Shown one piece after another: positions 24,429-31,620 of a stretch of 34,346 bases of DNA. The stretch spans positions 1 to 34,346 of the forward strand of contig CAKZLR010000018.1 in the NCBI GenBank assembly GCA_937127165.1. Direction: 5' to 3'. The stretch comes from an uncultured Candidatus Peregrinibacteria bacterium. GTDB taxonomy: Bacteria; Patescibacteriota; JACMRA01. A model generated the notes under the pieces. That model was not told where the DNA came from. It did not search any database and worked only from the letters and a program-made list of their open reading frames with translations. Numbering within the stretch: position 1 is the first letter of the stretch; each line of letters opens with the position of its first letter. Both the position numbers and the translations under genes were made by a program.

Positions 24429-26132
24429 ATGTCAGTAGTTCAATTAGATCCTAATTCTATAGGTCGCCCATCAGTAGTAAAACTGCAAACTGTAGATAAT
24501 GAAAAATTAAACAAGTTAAAATCTCTTAGAAGTGAGCTAGATAGACACTATCAGGAGCGAAATACTGAAATAGAGGCAAGAAGGCTAGGCATGTTATATA
24601 TTAATCTTTATGGATACCCAATTAATATTAGTCATTTGACCAGAATTCCTAAAGAAAAAGCCATGTCTGCCAAAATTGGAGTGATCGGGATTAAAGACGG
24701 CTTTATTTATTTAGCAACACCAAAACCTGGTCATTTCGGCCAAGATGAAATTATTAAAATGTTTGAAAAAGAGGATAGACAAGTAGTTGTTTACTATTGC
24801 AGTGAATTTAGTTTTAATATACTTTTAGAGAAGTATAAATATGCAGTTAGCTACTCTGATTTTATCGAGAACATAAACATAACAGAAGAAAAAATGCGGG
24901 ATTCAACCTTATCTAACCCTAAGTCTTTAACTCAAAAATGGAGACAACTTTCCATCACTGAAATTGTTGAAGCTATATTGATTGCGGCCATTAAAAACGA
25001 TGCTTCAGACATTCACTTTGAGCCAGAAAAAGATGTGTATAATATAAGACTTAGAATTGATGGTGTTTTGCACACTTTTTTACAATTACCTGTCGATTTA
25101 ATTGATAAAATTGAAAATCGTATTAAGGTGATGTCTAAGTTAAAAATTAATATAGATAATCAACCTCAAGATGGTCGTTTTACTTTCTTTGCTGGTTCTA
25201 AAGAAATTGATATGAGAGTCTCTCTGCTACCTTCCAACTACGGCTACTCAATAGTTATGAGACTTTTAGGTACAGGTAGTGTTAATCTGACATTAGATGA
25301 TTTAGGGTTTATCGGTAATGCTAACATTAGGGCTCGGGAAGCTCTTTTTAAAACTACTGGGATGATACTGGCAACAGGTCCTACAGGAAGTGGTAAAACC
25401 ACCAGTTTATATACTTTTTTAAAATCTCTAAATGATGGTCAAAACAAGATTATCACTTTAGAAGATCCGATTGAATACAAATTACCCGGAATTTCTCAAA
25501 CCCAAATTGATTATAGTGCTGGTTATAATTTCTCTGATGGTTTAAGGTCAATTTTGAGACAAGATCCCGATGTGGTTATGGTAGGAGAAATTCGCGATAA
25601 AGAAACTGCTGATGTAGCAGTGCAAGCTTCTCTCACAGGACACAAAGTATTATCTACAATTCATACCAACGATGCTGCGGGTGCTGTGCCAAGGTTAATG
25701 GAAATGGGAATTAAGGGGTTTTTATTGGCCGATGCTTTAAACATGGTGGTAGGTCAGAGATTAGTTCGTAAACTTTGTCCTCATTGTAGGCGAGAGGCTA
25801 TTTTAGACGACCGAGAAAAGGCTTTTGTAGACAATGTTTTATCCAATATACCCCAAAATCACGGAGTTGAATTACCAGGCGAAATCAAATTTTATACTTC
25901 CGATGGTTGTGACAAGTGTGCAGGTTTAGGTTATAAAGGTAGAATAGGAGTTTATGAAGTTCTAACTATGACTGACGGTATCCGGGATTTACTTGTTCGG
26001 GAAACTGTCTCTTTTTTAGATGTTAGGCGAGTAGCAGCCACCGAAGGAATGCTGACGATGCAGCAAGATGCTGTACTAAAAGCTATTTTGGGGATAACTG
26101 ACATTAAGGAAGTGATGAGAGTTGTGGGGTAA
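24429..26132 (+). CDS. pilB: Type IV pilus assembly / type II secretion ATPase (PilB/GspE family)
   Basis: This hexameric cytoplasmic ATPase powers pilus extension or pseudopilus assembly. The 567-aa protein has an N-terminal T2SSE-type domain (about 1-150), then DASDIHFEPE, Walker A GPTGSGKTTSLY (about 317), the Asp box ITLEDPIEYKLPGISQTQ, Walker B DPDVVMVGEIRD, the His box LTGHKVLSTIHTND, and a tetracysteine zinc site (CPHC and CDKC) typical of PilB and GspE and missing from retraction ATPase PilT. The presence of the zinc site favours extension ATPase. Its partners pilC, pilT, pilM-Q and prepilin genes are not in the window, so it is a solitary gene here. The start is set by the promoter 10 nt upstream. 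Confidence 0.94.
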   Translation: MSVVQLDPNSIGRPSVVKLQTVDNEKLNKLKSLRSELDRHYQERNTEIEARRLGMLYINLYGYPINISHLTRIPKEKAMSAKIGVIGIKDGFIYLATPKPGHFGQDEIIKMFEKEDRQVVVYYCSEFSFNILLEKYKYAVSYSDFIENINITEEKMRDSTLSNPKSLTQKWRQLSITEIVEAILIAAIKNDASDIHFEPEKDVYNIRLRIDGVLHTFLQLPVDLIDKIENRIKVMSKLKINIDNQPQDGRFTFFAGSKEIDMRVSLLPSNYGYSIVMRLLGTGSVNLTLDDLGFIGNANIRAREALFKTTGMILATGPTGSGKTTSLYTFLKSLNDGQNKIITLEDPIEYKLPGISQTQIDYSAGYNFSDGLRSILRQDPDVVMVGEIRDKETADVAVQASLTGHKVLSTIHTNDAAGAVPRLMEMGIKGFLLADALNMVVGQRLVRKLCPHCRREAILDDREKAFVDNVLSNIPQNHGVELPGEIKFYTSDGCDKCAGLGYKGRIGVYEVLTMTDGIRDLLVRETVSFLDVRRVAATEGMLTMQQDAVLKAILGITDIKEVMRVVG

Positions 26133-26400
26133 AAGAGTACTTGATTAGTTTTTAACTTTAAGATTTTAACTCTTTGAGAATCTATAATTGCAGAAGCAGT
26201 AATTGTTTTATAACATATAACCTCTTCTGTAGTTACAAAATTATCTATAGTTTTTCTTGATTTTTGATTCAAAGAAAATAATTTTTACAGAAACAAAAAC
26301 ATAAAATTTAATTTGTGAATGGGGAATTTAACAAAAAAGTTTTTCTAAAAAAAGATTAGGAACGAACAACTTTGTTCTAAATATTAAGGTTTAGCTTGAT

Positions 26401-27603
26401 TTAGCTCAAAATTACTTCTAATGTCTGACAGACTTTGTCTACATGTTCTTTTTGGATAATCAAGGGTGGTAAAAATCTGATAGTATCTTTACTACAAGGC
26501 AAAGCAATAATCTTACGCTGTTGTAATTTTTTGAGAATATCCATAGGGTCTATGGTTTCTAATAATTGTACTCCAATCATAAAACCTTCTCCCCTTATAT
26601 CAACGATTTTATCATTTAGCTTTGTTTGTAAATTTCTTAGCTGTTCAAAAAAATATTTACTGATAACTCGGCTTTTGTCTATAATCTGTGATTTTTCTAA
26701 TTCATCTAAAAAAGCTACTACTCCAGTCATACTTAAAGGATTTCCTCCTGTGGTAGAAGTGTGCACACCTTTAGGGATTTTGGCATTTAACTCTTCTTTA
26801 ATAACTACAGCCGATACTGGCAAACCACCACCAAGACCCTTGCCAAACAAAATCATATCACAATCAAAACCTCCTGGTACATATTTTTGAACATTCAGAA
26901 ACCGACCGTTGCGACCTAAACCAGTTTGAATTTCGTCAATAATTAACAACACCCCATATTCTTTGCACAATTCACTTACTTGCACTAGGTAATCTTCTGG
27001 TGGAAGGATAATTCCACCTTCTGCTTGAATTGGTTCGATAATAAGAGCAGCATGTTGGTTGGAAATAGTTTTTTTTAGTGATTCAATGTTGCCAAACTCA
27101 AAATAATCTGTAGAGAGTAGAAATTTTTGAAAGGGTTTTTGATATTTGCCTTCGTTGCTACTAGTTACAGAAAGCACTGCCAAAGTTTTGCCATGATAGT
27201 CATTTCTAGGAGACAAAAGACGGTTGCGACCGGTAGCAATTAAAGCAAACTTAATAGCGGCATCTACTGCCTCTGCTCCATAATTTGCCCAAAGTATACG
27301 ATTAAAGCCAGTCAATCCGACTTTTTCAACTTGTTCTAAAAGTTTTTTAGTTGCTTGACTTCGCTGAGGGTTGCCAAAAGAACCATGGCAGTTAATTAGA
27401 ATATCAACCTGTTTTTTGATACCTTCTGTAACTGGACTTGGACCATAACCTAGAAGGTTAACACCAAAATTAGAACCCATATCTAGGTATTCTTCACCTT
27501 TTTCATCATAAAGATAAACCCCATTACCACTAGCCAAAGACAAACCACGATTAGGAAAGGTGGAGACAACATTTTTGGACTGGATTATATCCGTAATAGT
27601 CAT
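26401..27603 (-). CDS. Class III PLP-dependent aminotransferase (ArgD-like)
   Basis: This acetylornithine/ornithine-type aminotransferase is 400 aa, the normal length. Family features are GVYLYDEKGEEYLDMGSNFG (28-47), NYGAEAVDAAIKFA (107-120), PRNDYHGKTLAVLS (132-145), the PLP-ring aspartate D223 in IIDEIQTGLGR, and the Schiff-base lysine K255 in LFGKGLGGGLP. TTGGNPLSM supplies the phosphate-binding Thr. ArgD, RocD and LysJ types cannot be told apart reliably by eye, and GABA aminotransferases are also close, so I give no symbol. No other arginine, lysine or polyamine genes are adjacent, so its substrate is open. It is convergent with pilB. Confidence 0.88.
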   Translation of the reverse strand: MTITDIIQSKNVVSTFPNRGLSLASGNGVYLYDEKGEEYLDMGSNFGVNLLGYGPSPVTEGIKKQVDILINCHGSFGNPQRSQATKKLLEQVEKVGLTGFNRILWANYGAEAVDAAIKFALIATGRNRLLSPRNDYHGKTLAVLSVTSSNEGKYQKPFQKFLLSTDYFEFGNIESLKKTISNQHAALIIEPIQAEGGIILPPEDYLVQVSELCKEYGVLLIIDEIQTGLGRNGRFLNVQKYVPGGFDCDMILFGKGLGGGLPVSAVVIKEELNAKIPKGVHTSTTGGNPLSMTGVVAFLDELEKSQIIDKSRVISKYFFEQLRNLQTKLNDKIVDIRGEGFMIGVQLLETIDPMDILKKLQQRKIIALPCSKDTIRFLPPLIIQKEHVDKVCQTLEVILS

Positions 27604-27815
27604 TAAATTTTTTTAGTATCTTTTAATTAGTACTTTTAGTAATTTATAACCAACGTTAATTTTCGTTACTTGTGCTCAAATGCAAACTAAACAAATAAAA
27701 AACAAAATCTACCTTTCCTAATTGTATTAACAATTCTTCACTTTTATCTAAAAAACAACATTGAACAACTGATTTACTCACACTTAAAACCTCTTTAAAT
27801 TTGTTGAATCTAACA

Positions 27816-28208
27816 TTAACTTAAATTAAACAAAGTTCCGTCGTAAATTCTTTCTATCAGACCGCTAAGCAAGGCAACAATCAAGAAGGAAAGAGCCGCA
27901 ATAGTCAGGCCAATTAGTGCATTTTTGATTATTTTCCAACCATTATCTGAATCCCCAGTAGCTAGTTTAAATGCCCCCCAGATAATAAATAAAAGAGTAA
28001 TACCAGGTATAATAAAAACTGCTAATTGAGCGATAGACACTAAAAATTCGTACATGTTTTCTCTAGTGAGATTTAACGTAATCCCTCCCCCGGGAAGTTC
28101 TGGTGCAGTTATTTGAGCATTAATTGATATAGGTAGTAAAATCAAGGCAAAAGAAAATATGCTTGTTGCATATAGGTAGAACTTTTTGGATCTAATAAGT
28201 TTGAGCAT
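27816..28208 (-). CDS. TrbC/VirB2-like two-helix membrane protein
   Basis: This 130-aa protein has a basic N-terminus and signal-peptide-like helix (about 10-31) ending near NAQ. A glycine-rich linker and two transmembrane helices follow (about 52-76 and 95-118), joined by a short polar loop, KLATGDSDNGWKIIKNAL. This matches the TrbC/VirB2 pilin layout, where the loop reads similarly. Such proteins are widespread in CPR genomes without a full conjugation system, so a role in a type IV secretion pilus is possible but unproven. No other tra/vir gene is nearby. Confidence 0.7.
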   Translation of the reverse strand: MLKLIRSKKFYLYATSIFSFALILLPISINAQITAPELPGGGITLNLTRENMYEFLVSIAQLAVFIIPGITLLFIIWGAFKLATGDSDNGWKIIKNALIGLTIAALSFLIVALLSGLIERIYDGTLFNLS

Positions 28209-28538
28209 AAAACAACAGGATTGGTAATAAAATTAATTAGTTAAATCGAGGTTGAATTAACATATTTTTCGTAAAATAGCAAGTGAGTTTTTTATTGTAA
28301 ACAAAACAAATCGGTTCCATCCAGCTAAGTAACTTAGTGAATAAACTTAATATTTATTAAGCTAAATTCATAATTAAAACTTGTCAAATGTCCATTTTGG
28401 ATGTCTTTACTAGGACTTAATATGAAATTATAGATTGCCGTAATTAGACAGTAAAGAAAAGAATATTGTTTTGTTTAATCACTAAATTAGGAATAAAACT
28501 GTTCTTTATATATAATCTTAACCAACCAACAAAAAAAT
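28209..28538. other. Spacer with two adjacent small palindromes
   Basis: There is no gene in these 330 bp. Two inverted repeats lie side by side: CTAAGT-A-ACTTAG (about 28325-28337) and CTTAATA-TT-TATTAAG (28346-28361). Neither is followed by a T-run, so they are not obvious terminators. The promoter of the VirB2-like gene should lie at the left end. Confidence 0.45.
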
Positions 28539-29804
28539 TTACACAAAAATTTCTAAATTTTGAATTTTTTTGTCTTTACTAACAACTAAGACTTTTCTGG
28601 ATTGCAAGCCTTGCTTAATGTGATTGTAGAGATTTTTTATTGATTCTTGGTCTACACTTTCTAGCCTTTGGCTGTAGTCTTCATATTGCTCAACTAAACC
28701 GAAATTGAGCATTCTGTTTTCAGCAAAATCTACAAAAAATTTTGGGTTATCTGTAGATATATCTTTTTGTTTTCTAATTTTATTTTTCATCTGCTCAAAT
28801 TTTTCTGGTTTGAAGTTTTTTTCAAAATCGCCAAAAGTTTTGTATATTTCTTCTAAAATTTGTTTAATATGTCTTATCTCACAAGCTAATTCAATTTCTA
28901 AAGATTGGATAGTCTGCCTAAACCTTCCCGAAATGCCATATACTAAACCCAACTCATCTCTTAAACGGTCATACAAAATACCTCCATATTTTAGATATAA
29001 TTGCTCAAAAACTGCTTGAGATGGTCTATTTTTAAAATTTACCGAACAGGGAATAAACACTGTTACTTCGGCATGCTCATGTCCTAGTGGGTGAGTGTAA
29101 GGCAAATTAGTAAACTCTTTGAAGGTGTCATTTGGTAAAAAACCTAATTTTTGGAAAGGTTCGGTAGGTAAATTTGCTGTTTGTTTTATTTTTTGAGAAA
29201 CTTTAGCCACCACAGTATCCACCTCAAAACCACCACCACTAAATTTGAGAATTAAGTGACTATTATTTAAAATTTGGTTATGAAGTCTATAAAAATCCTC
29301 CAAAGTGGTGCTACTTACATCTTCCACCAACCCTATTACTTGATTATTGATTAAGGAGTCTTCTGTAAAAATCTGTTTTAAAGTATCGTAATATAAAATA
29401 TAGTTAGGGTCTCCTGTTCTTTCGCTGATTTCTCTTAAAACTATTTCTTTTTCCCTATCCAGGTCTTCTCGACGAAAGGAAGGATTGAAAAAAAATTCAG
29501 CTAATAAGTCAAAAATTTTATCAAAGTCATCTTTGTGACCACTAGCGACAAGGGACATTGTTAGATTGCTGGTGTAAGCGTTCAAGTCTATTTCGTTAGC
29601 AAAACAGTAGTCTTTGACTTCTGCAAAGTTCATTGTTTGAGTGCTAGAAACTAAGCAGTGTTCAAGCAGATGTCGCTTTCCTTTATCTCCTGTTTGCTCA
29701 AACCAACTACCGCCACTAGAGTAGGTAAATTCTAAATCAATTCTATTGCGATCGGCTGGTTGTAACAACAAATGAACACCTTTTGTGAGTTGAATGTATT
29801 GCAT
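28539..29804 (-). CDS. M16 family zinc metallopeptidase (insulinase/processing-peptidase-like)
   Basis: The 421-aa length corresponds to the single-chain form with two similar halves. The inverted zinc motif HLLEH (H45, E48, H49) is present, with a downstream acidic ligand at E125 in IVLREI, the expected spacing of about 76 residues. The middle has DPNYILYYDTLKQIF and the second half contains YLKYGGILYDRLRDELGLVYG with the conserved R/Y pair of M16 C-terminal domains. M16B-type enzymes usually act as pairs of active and inactive subunits, and only one gene is visible here. The substrate is unknown. No signal peptide is seen, so it is likely cytoplasmic. Confidence 0.9.
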   Translation of the reverse strand: MQYIQLTKGVHLLLQPADRNRIDLEFTYSSGGSWFEQTGDKGKRHLLEHCLVSSTQTMNFAEVKDYCFANEIDLNAYTSNLTMSLVASGHKDDFDKIFDLLAEFFFNPSFRREDLDREKEIVLREISERTGDPNYILYYDTLKQIFTEDSLINNQVIGLVEDVSSTTLEDFYRLHNQILNNSHLILKFSGGGFEVDTVVAKVSQKIKQTANLPTEPFQKLGFLPNDTFKEFTNLPYTHPLGHEHAEVTVFIPCSVNFKNRPSQAVFEQLYLKYGGILYDRLRDELGLVYGISGRFRQTIQSLEIELACEIRHIKQILEEIYKTFGDFEKNFKPEKFEQMKNKIRKQKDISTDNPKFFVDFAENRMLNFGLVEQYEDYSQRLESVDQESIKNLYNHIKQGLQSRKVLVVSKDKKIQNLEIFV

Positions 29805-30002
29805 ACTGTTTGGAACAAGAACACCAAAATTGAAAATTTTCTTATTTAGCTAGCGTTTATTGCTATATAATCAGCTATACAATCACAAGTCAATCTAATC
29901 TTCAAAAATCGTTTACAATTGCTAATGTCAAAGCGGTAATTACTTTTCAACTCTAATCAAAACACATCCACAATTTTCAATTTTCCGATAAAAAACCAAA
30001 GA

Positions 30003-30230
30003 CTAAGCCAGATAAAGAGAGATTATTCTGACTATCACAAACACCACGATAAAGAACACAGTCAAGCCAACTACCCATCTTTCAATTCCCCTTCTAGTAA
30101 TGTAAATTTGGTCGCTACCGCCAAAAGTTCCAGACAGACCAGCGCCCCTATTTTGTATCAAAATCAAAATTGATGCTAGCACCAAACAAACTACTTCAAT
30201 AGTAATTAATATATTTTCCAAATTATTCAT
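30003..30230 (-). CDS. secG: Preprotein translocase subunit SecG
   Basis: SecG is the small accessory subunit of the SecYEG channel. The 75-aa protein has two membrane helices (about 4-24 and 49-72) joined by the conserved loop ILIQNRGAGLSGTFGG with the family's Q-rich/GGS pattern. The gene starts 9 nt after the ppa stop, so the two are in one operon. Confidence 0.92.
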   Translation of the reverse strand: MNNLENILITIEVVCLVLASILILIQNRGAGLSGTFGGSDQIYITRRGIERWVVGLTVFFIVVFVIVRIISLYLA

Positions 30231-30239
30231 AAAACTTTT

Positions 30240-30764
30240 TTATCTGGTATAATTGTTTAAATAAGTTTCGACCTCTTTTTCGGCTTCTTCTTTACCAAAG
30301 ACACCCTGAATCTGGACAACCTTGTTTTGAAGTCTTTTGTAATTTTGGAAAAAGTCCAGAATCTCGTCAATTCGATGTTTTGGAAGTTGAGAAATATCGA
30401 TTACATCCTTAAACCTTGGATCACCGGTAGGAACAGCCAAAATCACATTATCTTGGTCACCTGAATCAATTTTTTTTACTATACCGATCGCTCTAGCTTT
30501 GAGAACTGTCATCGGAGGAACAGGATTAGTTAATAATACTGCTACATCTAAAGCATCTCCATCTTCAGTTTTAGTCGACGGAATAAAGCCGTAGCTAAAC
30601 GGATAAAACTCGGCAGAAAACAAAACTCTATCAAGCATCAAAGCTCCAGTTTCTGGATCTAATTCGTATTTGTTTTGACTACCATATGGAATTTCTATGA
30701 CTACATTAAACTCTTGCACTTCTCCAGAAGGCAAAAAGTATAAATTTTGAGCAGATACAGACAT
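30240..30764 (-). CDS. ppa: Inorganic pyrophosphatase (family I)
   Basis: This soluble enzyme hydrolyses pyrophosphate from tRNA charging and polymerisation. From the ATG at 30764 it is 174 aa, normal for the bacterial family. TTG and GTG codons just upstream in the same frame are less likely starts. Motifs are EIPYGSQNKYELD, SYGFIPSTKTEDGDALDVAV with the metal-binding Asp cluster (D-x-D-x-x-D), and VPTGDPRFKDV. It heads a two-gene operon with secG. A decayed ORF lies upstream in the same direction. Confidence 0.95.
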   Translation of the reverse strand: MSVSAQNLYFLPSGEVQEFNVVIEIPYGSQNKYELDPETGALMLDRVLFSAEFYPFSYGFIPSTKTEDGDALDVAVLLTNPVPPMTVLKARAIGIVKKIDSGDQDNVILAVPTGDPRFKDVIDISQLPKHRIDEILDFFQNYKRLQNKVVQIQGVFGKEEAEKEVETYLNNYTR

Positions 30765-30983
30765 CACCAAAACAATTTAGTTGTTAACTACTAAAAAGTA
30801 AACTGCTGAAAACTAGACTAATGTGTTGAATTCTGTCAAGCGAATGGTGTTTTTGTATACCACCTCTTAGAAAAATTTCCAGTTTTCTAAATTGAAACCA
30901 AAGCAACTAAAATCAATCAAACAAGAAAATACCAAAACTACTACTGTTTTTGCGTGACGTCTGATGAGTAATTTATTAGAACT

Positions 30984-31096
30984 TAAAGTTTAATAATAGG
31001 TTCTTCAGGTTTCTTTTTATTAAGAGGTATAGGAAAAGTACGAGATGTTGATTTTGTACCTGGGATTTGAGTAGGTGTTGATTTTTCAAGAGCTGT
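30984..31096 (-). pseudogene. Remnant of a proline/lysine-rich protein C-terminus
   Basis: On the minus strand an open segment reads TALEKSTPTQIPGTKS, then TFPIPLNKKKPEEPIIKL and TAA. It is preceded by an in-frame stop and has no start. About 80 nt upstream another frame reads TKSGNELFKLPFPLNDETDR and stop, which resembles the TKS...FPIPLN part of the first segment. This looks like a duplicated or frame-broken tail of a dead gene upstream of ppa. The family is unknown. Confidence 0.3.
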
Positions 31097-31429
31097 TTAC
31101 GTGTTTAGAGTTAAGTAGAAGTTATTTCTGTACCTATCTGTCAGTTTCATCATTCAATGGAAAAGGTAGTTTGAAAAGTTCATTACCACTTTTAGTTTTT
31201 TCAATTTTTCTGGTATAGACACAAAATTTTAAATTTACAAAAACTAGATGAAAGTACGACAAAATACGACAAAAAAAGAATAGTTAAATCATTTTGGCTA
31301 ATAATCTTGACAAGAGAAAATTTTGGTGGTGAGATACGCTAGGTTGTCGCTAGTTTAGTTATATATTTATACATTTTGTAACTACAGTAACTACAGTATC
31401 TAACTATAAGTAATTTGATAAAAGATAAA

Positions 31430-31580
31430 ACAAGATAAAATAAAAAAAATAAATAATAAATAATAAAATAATAATAAAACATAAATAATAAAACATAAAT
31501 AATAACAAACATAATAAACAAATTAATAATTAATGGTAATAATTAATTAATGATTAAGTTAATAATTAATAATTTGATTT
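31430..31580. repeat. Low-complexity A/T tract with direct repeats
   Basis: About 150 bp composed almost only of A and T, A-rich on the plus strand, built from ATAATAAAAC-like units and then TTAATAATTAAT copies at 31523-31534 and 31559-31570. It immediately precedes the leuS leader. Confidence 0.8.
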
Positions 31581-31620
31581 TATAATTGTTATAACTTTTA
31601 ACTTTTAATTTCTGTTGCAT

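Larger units (their letters stand above)
30765..31620. other. Long AT-rich spacer upstream of ppa and leuS
   Basis: These 856 bp contain no intact gene. Besides a remnant ORF (30984-31096), it holds two short perfect tandem repeats, TACGACAAAA twice (31255-31274) and TAACTACAG twice (31379-31396). A nearly pure A/T tract (31430-31580) follows with the 12-bp direct repeat TTAATAATTAAT at 31523 and 31559. TATAAT at 31581-31586 may be the leuS -10 box. Confidence 0.5.

Noticed and set aside
31339..31521. 60-codon minus-strand ORF of Tyr/Phe/Leu
   Set aside because: It is a by-product of the A/T low-complexity tract, with no protein-like composition.
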